The notes below the pieces were generated by a model, which was not told where the DNA came from, did not search any database, and was given only the letters and a program-made list of their open reading frames with translations. From positions 1,013,403 to 1,077,402 of the forward strand of contig OZ245890.1 of assembly GCA_965229615.1 (NCBI GenBank): a DNA stretch of 64,000 nt, read 5' to 3'. The position numbers were made by a program, and so were the translations under genes. The DNA is from G965229615 sp965229615 (GTDB taxonomy: Bacteria; Pseudomonadota; Alphaproteobacteria; Rickettsiales; Midichloriaceae). Every line of letters begins with the position of its first letter. Position 1 is the first letter of the stretch. Below are positions 7,364 through 16,549 of this stretch, piece by piece.

Positions 7364-8014
7364 TCACAAGTTTCCACATAAGAATTTTTGCCATAAACTC
7401 TCAACATCATCTGATCTGAGATGTTGCAAATTGCGTTTTAATGTTTCAGTATCCCAATTCCACCATTTTATCTGTAAAAGCTTTTCTATATCAGAATCAA
7501 TAAACCTCTTTTTTATGAGTTTTGCAGGATTGCCGCCCCAAATTTCATATGCTCCAACTTTCCTTGTAACAACAGCTCTTGCAGCAACAACTGCACCATC
7601 TGCAATTTCTACTCCTGGCATTATCATTGCCTCTGCACCAATCCATACATCATTACCAATGATAGTGTTACCCTTCGTTTTATGTGCCTTTGGTGGAGTT
7701 TTAATATATCCATCAAAATCATCATCAAAAGAATCCAATGAATAGGTTGTAATCCAATTGTAATTGTGACCATGATTTCCGCCCATCATAAATTTAGCAC
7801 CACTCGCAATGGAACAGAAATTTCCGATGATGAGTTGATCAGTTTCATGGGGTAGCATATGATCATCCAATTTATCCAAATACATTACACAATCCTCAAA
7901 TGACTTTCCATAATAATAGCCAGCATAGTATGAGTGATCACCAGCTATAATATGCTTGCATTTTATATGATCTTTTATTGTGATTGATTTTCGATAATTG
8001 GAAAAAAGTGACAT
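7364..8014 (-). CDS. CatB/Vat-type xenobiotic O-acetyltransferase
   Basis: 216 residues from the ATG at 8014; a longer frame reaches into tRNA-Arg and is not credible. It is a left-handed beta-helix (hexapeptide-repeat) enzyme: 'LIIGNFCSIASGAKFMMGGNH' with the catalytic-type His in G-G-N-H, 'TIIGNDVWIGAEAMIMPGV' and 'IADGAVVAARAVVTRKVGAY', then 'WGGNPAKLIKKRF', the family signature. The acetyl-CoA-dependent family acetylates chloramphenicol or streptogramin A, but many chromosomal members have unknown substrates. It lies between tRNA-Thr and tRNA-Arg on the same strand, in a gap where small mobile genes often settle; transfer is likely but not shown. Confidence 0.8.
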   Translation of the reverse strand: MSLFSNYRKSITIKDHIKCKHIIAGDHSYYAGYYYGKSFEDCVMYLDKLDDHMLPHETDQLIIGNFCSIASGAKFMMGGNHGHNYNWITTYSLDSFDDDFDGYIKTPPKAHKTKGNTIIGNDVWIGAEAMIMPGVEIADGAVVAARAVVTRKVGAYEIWGGNPAKLIKKRFIDSDIEKLLQIKWWNWDTETLKRNLQHLRSDDVESLWQKFLCGNL

Positions 8015-8030
8015 ACATTGATGATATTGG

Positions 8031-8103
8031 TGCACCTGATAGGGATCGAACCTACAGCCTTTGCCTTCGGAGGGCAACGCTCTATCCGTTGAGCTACAGG
8101 TGC
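8031..8103 (-). tRNA. tRNA-Arg(CCG)
   Basis: 73 nt; acceptor GCACCTG/CAGGTGC, anticodon loop CTCCGAA (anticodon CCG), T-loop GGTTCGATCC, encoded CCA at 8030-8028. Confidence 0.93.
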
Positions 8104-8237
8104 TAATTCTGAAAATGTTTATATAGTATTTTTGTAATCTATTCCAATCAAAATATCATGTAAAGATTGATTTGCAAATGAATTATAAGTCGTTGCAGCT
8201 GAGTACAACGATATTGAGTATATTGGCTGTTTATATA

Positions 8238-8543
8238 TCATTTTTGAGACAATGTTGCTCTTATTACCCTGTCAGCTTTCATTTGCACATATGATGGTTC
8301 CATGCCAGCTAACATGCATGTTTCAATGAATTCATCAGTTTCTTTTTTACATAACCATTTTGTAGCTCTTTTTTTGTGAGTCATCGCCCTTTTATTAGAA
8401 GAGTTGCTTGATGCATCAACGAGAGCTTGCATTATAACAGCCCTCCATAATCCTTGCACTTTACTTGCTTGTATAACATCATATGTAAGTTTATCAATAT
8501 TTTTACACGATAAAGTTTGTACTTCGCAATTTTTAGTTGTCAT
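8238..8543 (-). CDS. Small conserved-looking hypothetical protein
   Basis: 101 residues from ATG 8543, with no signal peptide or membrane segment. The middle reads 'GLWRAVIMQALVDASSNS' followed by a basic stretch 'KRAMTHKKRATKWL', then 'FIETCMLAGMEPSYVQMKA'. The W-x-x-V-I-x-Q-A pattern followed by a basic helix resembles small alphaproteobacterial proteins of unknown role. I do not recognise a named family. Codon use matches the backbone. It stands alone between tRNA-Arg and the pseudouridine synthase. Confidence 0.55.
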   Translation of the reverse strand: MTTKNCEVQTLSCKNIDKLTYDVIQASKVQGLWRAVIMQALVDASSNSSNKRAMTHKKRATKWLCKKETDEFIETCMLAGMEPSYVQMKADRVIRATLSQK

Positions 8544-8738
8544 AGCTCTTAGCTGTATGTATTTAAGATTGAGTGAGTTATTTTCAGATGATTACATCGT
8601 ATAAATACAATATACACACAAAATGCTGCTAGTCTCAAGTACTATAAAAATAAAAGTTTTATTGCAAAATACTGGTTTTACTGCTAAAATTTCTAAGTGT
8701 AGTTCCTTAAAATGCAAATTACAAGATATAGTAATATA

Positions 8739-9500
8739 CTATTGATCATTAGAGATTTTTTTAGTGTACTTTAGCAGCAACTTATTTGCCACTGGAATGA
8801 TCTGTTGCGGTATCATGCTTGCAAGCGAGAACTCACCATATCTAATACGAATTAGCCTACTAACTGTTGCACCAAAATATTCAAAAATATGTCGTATTTC
8901 TCTATTTTTGCCCTCAGATAATGTTACTTTAAACCATTGGTTGAATTTAGCTTTAGTTATATTGTGTTGTTGGTCATCTGGTTGTACTATCACACTTCTA
9001 TATTGGATACCATCTATATTTAAACTATTTCTAGCTTGTATCATTTGTTTATCATTAATTTTTGCTCCAAATATCTTGCATCGATACACACGCTTGATAT
9101 TGTGCTGTGGCAGTTCAAAAAAACGTGATAACCTACCATTGTTAGTTAACAATATCAACCCCTCTGTGTTGTAGTCTAAGCGCCCAACGGTCAAGATGTT
9201 TTGCATGTCATATGGTAATAATGAAAATATTGTTGTTCTGCTGTATGAATCTTTCCTAGAGGTTATTACTCCACGTGGTTTATAATATAACCATAATTTT
9301 GTTTGTTGCATGGTAAAATCATTTGACAGCCATGTTGAGATGTTGACACCATTGACATGTATAACATCACCTGTCGTGACAAATGTGAGTATGCTTCTAA
9401 CAATCTGATTATTTACATTCACCTTACCATCAAGTATTAATTGCTCAGCTTGTCTTCTGGACGCTTGTCCACTGATTGCTATAAGTTTCGCTAGTCGCAT
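8739..9500 (-). CDS. rluB: 23S rRNA pseudouridine synthase, RsuA/RluB family
   Basis: 253 residues. An S4 RNA-binding domain occupies about 1-60 ('MRLAKLIAISGQASRRQAEQ', 'VNVNNQIV'). The catalytic domain follows with 'GRLDYNTEGLILLTNNG' (about 141-157), where the Asp is the nucleophile of the RsuA/RluB/E/F branch, and 'EGKNREIRHIFEYFG' near 212-226. RluB makes pseudouridine 2605 in 23S rRNA; RluE or RluF specificity cannot be excluded. It is divergent from tgt across only 24 bp, so the two genes share an upstream region. Confidence 0.85.
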   Translation of the reverse strand: MRLAKLIAISGQASRRQAEQLILDGKVNVNNQIVRSILTFVTTGDVIHVNGVNISTWLSNDFTMQQTKLWLYYKPRGVITSRKDSYSRTTIFSLLPYDMQNILTVGRLDYNTEGLILLTNNGRLSRFFELPQHNIKRVYRCKIFGAKINDKQMIQARNSLNIDGIQYRSVIVQPDDQQHNITKAKFNQWFKVTLSEGKNREIRHIFEYFGATVSRLIRIRYGEFSLASMIPQQIIPVANKLLLKYTKKISNDQ

Positions 9501-9524
9501 TGTTTCACTATTAAGTTATTTGTT

Positions 9525-10655
9525 ATGCAGCAAAATATACAGGATTTCTCGTTTTTGATACACCATAAATATGGCAGAGCCCGTAATGGAACCATGAGAA
9601 CAGCACATGGTGATATAGAAACACCCTGCTTCATGCCCGTTGGCACAGCATCAACTGTTAAGGCGATGACAAACACTGATTTGCGTGATGTTGGTGCACA
9701 GATAATTCTTGGTAACACATATCATCTTATGTTAAAACCATCAGCTGAGAGAATAGAGAAATTAGGTGGCCTGCATAATTTTATGCATTGGCACAAACCA
9801 ATTCTTACTGATTCTGGAGGCTTTCAAGTGATGTCACTAGCAAAACTTCGTAAAATTACTGAAAATGGTGTCACATTTAGATCCCATATAGATGGCAGCT
9901 CACATACTTTGACACCAGAGCGATCAATGGAAATACAACATATGTTAGGTAGCGACATTACAATGTGTTTTGATGAGTGTGTGCAATACCCTACAACTTA
10001 TGATAATGCATTGCGTGCAATGGAGTTATCATTAAGATGGGCAGAAAGATCAAAGGCAGCATATATAAGAAGAGCTGGATATGGGTTATTTGGTATAGTA
10101 CAAGGTGGTGTGCATGAGGGTTTACGTTTGCAGTCTGTAAAATCAATGTCACAGATGTATTTCGATGGATATGCAATGGGTGGATTGGCAGTTGGAGAAG
10201 GACAAGAAATGATGTTTAGGGTGTTAGATTATGCAGTTGAAGAATTGCCATCGAACAAACCTAGGTATCTTATGGGGGTAGGAAAACCAAGTGATATTTT
10301 AGGTGCTGTAATGCGAGGAATTGATATGTTTGATTGTGTACTGCCAACAAGATCAGGACGCAATGGACAGGCCTTTGTGCGTGGTGGTACAATCAACATA
10401 AAAAATGCTAAATATGCTGACAATAGTATGCCACTTGATAGTAAATGCAAATGCTATACTTGTACAAACCATACAAGGGCTTATCTACATCATCTTGTTA
10501 GATCAAGAGAAATACTAGGATCAATGCTCATGACAAGGCATAATCTTTTTTACTACCATGATTTGATGTGTGCGATCAGGAGTGATATTATAGCCGGTGC
10601 TTTATGTGAGGGTAGTAATGCTCATGCGATGGTATTTGGCAACAACGTTAGCTGA
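9525..10655 (+). CDS. tgt: Queuine tRNA-guanosine transglycosylase
   Basis: 376 residues, full length. It exchanges guanine-34 of GUN-anticodon tRNAs for the queuosine precursor preQ1. Visible are the substrate-binding 'DSGGFQVMSL' (96-105), 'GGLAVGEG' (219-226), the nucleophilic Asp270 in 'FDCVLPTRSGRNG', and the zinc site Cys308, Cys310, Cys313 and His339. queA, the next enzyme of the pathway, is present at 59,447-60,499, so this organism modifies tRNA with (epoxy)queuosine. Preceding early queuosine genes are not in the window. Confidence 0.95.
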   Translation: MQQNIQDFSFLIHHKYGRARNGTMRTAHGDIETPCFMPVGTASTVKAMTNTDLRDVGAQIILGNTYHLMLKPSAERIEKLGGLHNFMHWHKPILTDSGGFQVMSLAKLRKITENGVTFRSHIDGSSHTLTPERSMEIQHMLGSDITMCFDECVQYPTTYDNALRAMELSLRWAERSKAAYIRRAGYGLFGIVQGGVHEGLRLQSVKSMSQMYFDGYAMGGLAVGEGQEMMFRVLDYAVEELPSNKPRYLMGVGKPSDILGAVMRGIDMFDCVLPTRSGRNGQAFVRGGTINIKNAKYADNSMPLDSKCKCYTCTNHTRAYLHHLVRSREILGSMLMTRHNLFYYHDLMCAIRSDIIAGALCEGSNAHAMVFGNNVS

Positions 10656-10868
10656 GACCGTAGTTATAGTCACTCAACTACAAGTATGTATATATCATAC
10701 TACTTATTTACTAATATATCAGTAGCTCTGCCTAATATACATTATAAAATCCTGTTCATAATATATATTACTATTGAGTGCTGAATTAATTTCTTCATCA
10801 ATCACTTGAAATCAACGAATCTGTGCATACATATAGTGTATACATTAGCAACAAAAATATTCTGATAT

Positions 10869-12797
10869 ATGACAACAACATCAACAATGGATACAGATCA
10901 TAAACCACAACATAGACAGTGTCAGTTTAATGCTGCTGTTGGTAGAGTCCTACAGCTTATGATTCATTCAATCTATACGAATAAGGATATTTTTCTGCGC
11001 GAGCTAATATCAAATGCATCAGATGCTTGTGATAAACTAAGATATGTTGCGATAGAAAAACCAGAGTTGCTAGGTGATGATAAGTTGAGCATCAGCATCA
11101 CAATAGATGAATCAGCACAAAAGATTATTATAGCAGATAATGGAATAGGTATGAGTCAGCAAGAACTCATAGAAAATCTTGGCACTATAGCAAGTTCTGG
11201 TACTCAGAAATTCCTTGAAGCTATTGGTGATGGTAAGACTAAGGCATTAGAGGACATCAAAATGATAGGGCAATTTGGGGTTGGTTTTTACTCAGGATTC
11301 ATAGTATCAGATAAAATAACGGTATATTCGACCAAAGCAGGAGAAAATAAAACGCATGTGTGGGAATCGACAGGACAAGATCATTTCGATATATGCGTAC
11401 ATGATGTTGTACTACCAAGAGGCACTAGAATTGAATTACATTTGAAACCATCAGAGGTTGAATTTCTTGATAAGTATCGTTTACAACATATTATTAGAAC
11501 CTACTCAGATCATCTGATTGTGCCAGTTGAGATGATTGATAATGAGGGAAAGAGTGAAATAGTGAACAAGGGCACAGCACTATGGCTACGTCCCAAATCA
11601 GAAATATCTGATAAGGAATACAGAGAGTTTTATAAGCATATATCATATGCTCCAGACGATCCATGGATGACATTACACAATAAAATAGAAGGTAATATCG
11701 AATATATCAGTTTGCTATACATTCCAGGACATAAACCATACGATCTATTTCATCCTGATAGGAAAACAAGAGTGAAGCTTTATATCAAAAGGGTTTTCAT
11801 AACGGAAGATGCAGCAAATCTTATACCATCATATTTAAGGTTCATTAGGGGTATAGTTGACTCAGAAGATTTACCACTCAATATTAGTAGGGAGACACTT
11901 CAAAGTAATGCTCTTGTACACAAAATCCGTGGCTCAATTGTCAAGAAAATCCTCATTGAGTTGAAAAAGAAAGCCGAGCAAGAACCAGATGAATTTGCAA
12001 AATTTTGGATAAACTTTGGTGAAGTGATGAAGGAAGGGTTATGTGAACATGGACTTGGTGAGAAGGAAGAGTTGTTGGAAGTGTGTAGGTTCTATTCAAC
12101 GAAATCAGGAGATGCATTGGTGAGTCTCGATCAATATATAGATAGAATGGTTGAAGGACAGGATGATATATTTTTCATTACTGGAGATAATCTTGAAACA
12201 CTCAGGACAAACCCACAGCTTGAAGGTTTTCTAAAGCGTGATATAGAGGTCTTGCTGCTGAAAGACGGTGTTGATGACTTCTGGGTGAATGTCATCAATG
12301 CATATAAGAATAAATCATTGAAATCTGTTAACAGAGCTGGTATAGATCTCGATCAAATTAAAAAACTAGATAACGAAGAAACTATCACTGATGATATGAA
12401 ATCCAATGATGTAGATGATACATCTGGATCATTAGTAGAGTATATCAAGTCAGTATTAGGGGGACGTGTGAAAGATGTGCGTGTATCATCGAAATTAGTT
12501 GGCAGCCCAGCATGTCTTGTGTTACCAGAAGGCGCTATGAATGTGCGTATGGAGAGACTTTTGATAGAACAGAAACAGCTCAATAAAAAAACCAGTAAGA
12601 TTTTAGAAATCAATCCTAAGCATAAGTTGATGCAAATTATTTATGGAAAAATTACACATAATTGTACTGATGCAAACACAGCTGATCTTGTTGATGTAAT
12701 TTTCAATCAAGCTTGTTTAACAGAAGGAGAAATAATAGATAATCCTTGCGAATTTGTTTCAAAAGTTAATACTCTATTGAGCAAAGCTTCCATATAG
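10869..12797 (+). CDS. htpG: Molecular chaperone HtpG (Hsp90)
   Basis: 642 residues, normal length. The N-terminal GHKL ATPase shows 'ELISNASDACDKLRY', 'IADNGIGMS' and 'GQFGVGFYSGF'; the middle domain shows 'FIRGIVDSEDLPLNISRE' with the catalytic-loop Arg; the C-terminal dimerisation region follows. It is a cytoplasmic ATP-dependent chaperone. A 213-bp non-coding interval precedes it, in which I see no clear heat-shock promoter. Confidence 0.95.
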   Translation: MTTTSTMDTDHKPQHRQCQFNAAVGRVLQLMIHSIYTNKDIFLRELISNASDACDKLRYVAIEKPELLGDDKLSISITIDESAQKIIIADNGIGMSQQELIENLGTIASSGTQKFLEAIGDGKTKALEDIKMIGQFGVGFYSGFIVSDKITVYSTKAGENKTHVWESTGQDHFDICVHDVVLPRGTRIELHLKPSEVEFLDKYRLQHIIRTYSDHLIVPVEMIDNEGKSEIVNKGTALWLRPKSEISDKEYREFYKHISYAPDDPWMTLHNKIEGNIEYISLLYIPGHKPYDLFHPDRKTRVKLYIKRVFITEDAANLIPSYLRFIRGIVDSEDLPLNISRETLQSNALVHKIRGSIVKKILIELKKKAEQEPDEFAKFWINFGEVMKEGLCEHGLGEKEELLEVCRFYSTKSGDALVSLDQYIDRMVEGQDDIFFITGDNLETLRTNPQLEGFLKRDIEVLLLKDGVDDFWVNVINAYKNKSLKSVNRAGIDLDQIKKLDNEETITDDMKSNDVDDTSGSLVEYIKSVLGGRVKDVRVSSKLVGSPACLVLPEGAMNVRMERLLIEQKQLNKKTSKILEINPKHKLMQIIYGKITHNCTDANTADLVDVIFNQACLTEGEIIDNPCEFVSKVNTLLSKASI

Positions 12798-12924
12798 CTG
12801 GTTGGAAGGAAGTGCAGCTATGGACGCGCCGAGATCCAGTGGTGTAATCATGGCAGAATTGAATGAAAACCAAAGATCTTGAGACATATGGGATCAATTG
12901 TGTGAAATGCGCTGTGGATCCTTG

Positions 12925-13275
12925 TTATGATACTAGCTGACCAAATGGTCTAGTATCAAAAAATAGTTCGATTGTTATCATAAGTCCATTTTGAAGTGTG
13001 ATGAGAGCGGCAGCACGAGCAGTTCCAATTGGTTGAGGGAAGTCAAAATTGTATATTGCTACCACTTGATTTTCGGAGGAGAATGTTGTGCGAAATTGTA
13101 AACTAATAAATGTTTCACATAATTCACCGAGTGCTTTAATTACATTGTCTTTACCATGTATTGTTGCAAATGGAGATATGAGTTCAATATTTTCATGTAA
13201 ATGCTGTGCCATTTTTTGGATGTTTTTTTCACCCATTGCTGCATAATATGCTCTCACTATTTCTATGTTATTCAT
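12925..13275 (-). CDS. SnoaL-like / NTF2-fold small protein
   Basis: 116 residues from the ATG at 13275 ('MNNIEIVRAYYAAMGEKN'); the frame is open 66 bp further, but the extra part does not match the family. It has the SnoaL/NTF2-like pattern: a helix, 'MAQHLHENIELISPFATIHGKDNVIKALGEL', then beta strands ending 'ITIELFFDTRPFG'. Such cone-shaped folds bind small hydrophobic molecules or act as isomerases or cyclases; no activity can be named here. It is downstream of nuoN on the same strand and convergent with htpG. Its last codons form part of a strong hairpin. Confidence 0.65.
   Translation of the reverse strand: MNNIEIVRAYYAAMGEKNIQKMAQHLHENIELISPFATIHGKDNVIKALGELCETFISLQFRTTFSSENQVVAIYNFDFPQPIGTARAAALITLQNGLMITIELFFDTRPFGQLVS
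12928..12958. other. Strong hairpin over the 3' end of the SnoaL-like gene
   Basis: TGATACTA-GCT-GACC-AAAT-GGTC-TAGTATCA: 8 + 4 paired bases with a 3-base bulge, covering the last codons just before the stop. It lies between convergent genes. No T-run follows it on the minus strand, so it is either an mRNA-stabilising 3' structure or part of a factor-dependent terminator. Confidence 0.45.
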
Positions 13276-13378
13276 TGCATTTGTTATAATTGTTAACTGG
13301 TGGACACACTCTGTGTATGAAGCAAATTGTACTTGTCCCACAATAGTATATCAATGCTTTTCTTCATTTATTTATCCA

Positions 13379-14920
13379 TTATTGATTAATTGTGTTAATG
13401 TTGATAAGTTTTGTAATGACTTCCAGTGGTGCGCTTGGTGCAATAATGAAAAATACATTTATAATACAACAAACTGTTAATATCATTGACATGACTTTAC
13501 TACTATCAAGTAATAATGAATCCAGTGGAACATTTGCATGAACTGTTGAGGAGAAATACATGTTTTTTACTATACGTATATAATAAAAACTACTCAGTAC
13601 AGCCGCAATTACAAACAATACAGCCAGCATATGCATGTCACTGGCAATAATGCTGTTTAGAATATAAAACTTACCGAAAAAACCAGCAAATGGTGGCAAT
13701 CCTATCATTGATAACATAATGACAGTAAAGCTTGCAGCAATATAGGGATATTTTTTTGGAAGTATTGCTATGTCATCTAATGAAATACATCTTATCTCAT
13801 CTATCTCATTGGATGTTTGAGTTTTTGATCTATATAATAACACTACAACTCCAAGTATTGGTATAAACATAGTGACAGAGTATAATACTATATATAGTAA
13901 ACCGCTGCTTAATCCATTCGATTCAAGTGTCGATACCGCTGCAACCGTAAATCCAATATTACCTATTGTACTGTACGCAAGCATTCTACGCAAATCCTTC
14001 TGTGCTATTGCTCCAAATGCTCCAATAAACATTGATAACACTGCTGTTGCACAGAGAATTGGTTGTAGATATAAATGTATAATATGTAGTGTTGAATATA
14101 TCATCCGCACAAAAAGCCCAACAATTGCAACTTTCGATACACTACCAATGAAAATGGCTGTATGCCACGGTGCACCATTGTAAACATCAGGTGTCCATGC
14201 ATGAAATGGTGCTGCAGACATTTTAAATAAAAACCCACTCACAACCATCATTAAACCAAATATGAACAATATTGGTAACGTGCTTGTATTGATGCAATAA
14301 CTACCTATTGTTTCAAATGTGAAGGATCCTGTGCATCCAGTAATAATACTAGTTCCAAATAAAAACACGCAACTTGCAACACTACTCAGTATAAAATATT
14401 TCAATCCAGCTTCAGATGAGGTTTTCCTTTCCAAATCTGATGATATACAAATATACATTGTAATCGATGATAACTCCATACTCAAATACATCGTTAATAG
14501 ATCATTACTTGCAGTCATTAACATCAATGCGCCCGTCGATATTACAAGTAATACCGGTATCTCAAATTGGGTTGTATTGTTCTTATTAGCAATAAAAAGC
14601 AACATACATAGGATTGCAGCTACTAAAAGACATATTCTCAAATAATTCACAAGTAGGTCGCTCTTTATTGCACCACCAAATGGTTCAATGTTTTGTATCA
14701 GGCCATCATTGAACGATGGTACTAGAGTGCAATTAAAAAACATCTCATTCATCAAGTAAAATGTACTTACTAACAAACCTATGATCACAATAACAGTAAC
14801 ATGTGTGACTGTGTTATTTTTCTTAAAAACACCATATAACAAACCTATTATGCCACTCAAGAACAGAATAATTTCTGGCACTATATATCTTATACCTAAA
14901 ATAATTTGATACTGATCCAT
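13379..14920 (-). CDS. nuoN: NADH-quinone oxidoreductase subunit N
   Basis: 513 residues, about 14 hydrophobic helices, antiporter-like (proton_antipo_M) core. 'EMFFNCTLVPSFNDG' precedes the core; 'TMYLSMELSSITMYICIS' carries the conserved Glu of helix 5, 'KMSAAPFHAWTPDVYNGAP' is the signature of NuoN, and 'RRMLAYSTIGNIGF' the helix 8 segment. It is a membrane-arm subunit of complex I that takes part in proton pumping. Last nuo gene of the run nuoJ-K-L-M-N; 38 bp after nuoM. Confidence 0.93.
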   Translation of the reverse strand: MDQYQIILGIRYIVPEIILFLSGIIGLLYGVFKKNNTVTHVTVIVIIGLLVSTFYLMNEMFFNCTLVPSFNDGLIQNIEPFGGAIKSDLLVNYLRICLLVAAILCMLLFIANKNNTTQFEIPVLLVISTGALMLMTASNDLLTMYLSMELSSITMYICISSDLERKTSSEAGLKYFILSSVASCVFLFGTSIITGCTGSFTFETIGSYCINTSTLPILFIFGLMMVVSGFLFKMSAAPFHAWTPDVYNGAPWHTAIFIGSVSKVAIVGLFVRMIYSTLHIIHLYLQPILCATAVLSMFIGAFGAIAQKDLRRMLAYSTIGNIGFTVAAVSTLESNGLSSGLLYIVLYSVTMFIPILGVVVLLYRSKTQTSNEIDEIRCISLDDIAILPKKYPYIAASFTVIMLSMIGLPPFAGFFGKFYILNSIIASDMHMLAVLFVIAAVLSSFYYIRIVKNMYFSSTVHANVPLDSLLLDSSKVMSMILTVCCIINVFFIIAPSAPLEVITKLININTINQ

Positions 14921-14958
14921 CTAAAAAACTATTTTTCTATTATATATAATCTGTTCTC

Positions 14959-16530
14959 TCATGCATTTGATAAATTATAGAATAGTCCGAAATATTGAGA
15001 TGAATGATCGATCGTCTGCGTCACAATACTTGGATATAAACCAAGCACAATAGTAAGGCTTGTCAATATGAAAAAGATCAACTTCTCACGACACGACAAA
15101 TCAGCTAAAAACTTGGTATTGTTGTTCACATCATGCAACATTACCTTACCATATAGTTTTAACATGTATAAAGCACCAAGAACTACACCAGAACACATCA
15201 TGACACCATATAATCTATATTTAGAAAAGCTTGCTACAATTGTTATAAACTCACCAACAAAACCTGATGTTCCAGGTAATCCAATTGATCCCAATAGTAA
15301 TATCATGAAAAAGATAGCAAGATATGGCATTCTTTTCGCAACACCACTGTACCACTTTATTTGCCTTGTATGTGTTCTTTCGTACAAAGCACCAACAACA
15401 AAAAACAAACCGGGGGATATTATACCATGACTTATCATTTGCATAACAGCACCATTCATACCATCCTGTGTGCCAGAGAAGATTCCAGCTGTAACATATC
15501 CCATATGTGCAACTGAGGAATATGCAATGAGTTTCTTCATATCTGTCTGCACAAGAGCAACCATTGATGTGTAAACTATGCTTATTATGCTTAGAACAAT
15601 CACAACATCTGCAAACCTTGCTGAAAGCTCAGGAAATGGATCAATTAATAGTCTTAACATTCCATATCCACCCATTTTTAGTAAAACACCTGCTAGGATC
15701 ATTGATCCACCAGTTGGAGCCTGTACATGTGCATATGGCAACCATGTATGAAATGGCCACATTGGCAGCTTTATTGCAAGTCCTATAAAGATAAACCACC
15801 ACAGCCATACTTCATTTTGCCAATGTTGTTGGCGTATGAAACTGCCAAGTGTCATCATGTTAGATAAACCATTCATACATATTGTACAAGTTGTGTTATC
15901 AGTCGGTATACAAGTCTGCATCATAATATACACAGTTGCTATGAACATGAAAACAGAGCCACAGAATGTGTACAGAAAAAACTTATAAGTAGCATATATC
16001 TTATTTTTACCACCCCATATACCTATAATAAAAAATAATGGTATTAGAACTGCTTCAAAGAATATGTAAAACATCAATAGACTCATTGAAACGAAAAAAC
16101 CTACTAAAATTGATTCAATGATGAGAAAAAGTGATACATATAGCACTATTTTTTCACTTATGTAATTCCAGCTTGCCAACAGGCATATTGGTGTCAATAT
16201 AACAGTAAGCATTAGAAATTGTAACGATATACCGTCAATGCCGACAATATATTGGATTTCCATTGTTTGACCAATCGATATCCAATCATATTTTTCTACA
16301 AACTGCATCCATTCATTATCTTGGAAATTATACCATACTATCACTGCTATTATCAGTTCAACAACTGAGATGGCCAGGGCAAAGAACTTTGCTGCTGTTG
16401 CAAAGCAGCTCAGATGTAGGCGATTTGTTATTGCACCTATACTGAACAAAAACAATGCTGATAATACAGGTAATAGTATAAGCAATGAAAGTACTGGAAA
16501 CTCTAACAGAGTATTTGTGTGAGCTATCAT
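14959..16530 (-). CDS. nuoM: NADH-quinone oxidoreductase subunit M
   Basis: 523 residues, strongly hydrophobic. 'LLMFYIFFEAVLIPLFFIIG' contains the conserved Glu, 'KLPMWPFHTWLPYAHVQAPT' the signature Lys/His loop, and 'DMKKLIAYSSVAHMGYV' the discontinuous helix. It is an antiporter-like proton-translocating subunit of complex I in the inner membrane. It is 19 bp downstream of nuoL and 38 bp upstream of nuoN, in one operon. Confidence 0.95.
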   Translation of the reverse strand: MIAHTNTLLEFPVLSLLILLPVLSALFLFSIGAITNRLHLSCFATAAKFFALAISVVELIIAVIVWYNFQDNEWMQFVEKYDWISIGQTMEIQYIVGIDGISLQFLMLTVILTPICLLASWNYISEKIVLYVSLFLIIESILVGFFVSMSLLMFYIFFEAVLIPLFFIIGIWGGKNKIYATYKFFLYTFCGSVFMFIATVYIMMQTCIPTDNTTCTICMNGLSNMMTLGSFIRQQHWQNEVWLWWFIFIGLAIKLPMWPFHTWLPYAHVQAPTGGSMILAGVLLKMGGYGMLRLLIDPFPELSARFADVVIVLSIISIVYTSMVALVQTDMKKLIAYSSVAHMGYVTAGIFSGTQDGMNGAVMQMISHGIISPGLFFVVGALYERTHTRQIKWYSGVAKRMPYLAIFFMILLLGSIGLPGTSGFVGEFITIVASFSKYRLYGVMMCSGVVLGALYMLKLYGKVMLHDVNNNTKFLADLSCREKLIFFILTSLTIVLGLYPSIVTQTIDHSSQYFGLFYNLSNA

Positions 16531-16549
16531 ATCAGATTATATTATTTGT

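Noticed and set aside
7014..8077. Longer frame of the CatB-like gene starting at 8077
   Set aside because: It would run through tRNA-Arg; the inner ATG at 8014 gives the normal family length.
12833..12895. 20-codon frame beginning MDAPRSSGVIMAEL after htpG
   Set aside because: Too short, with no ribosome-binding site or known counterpart.
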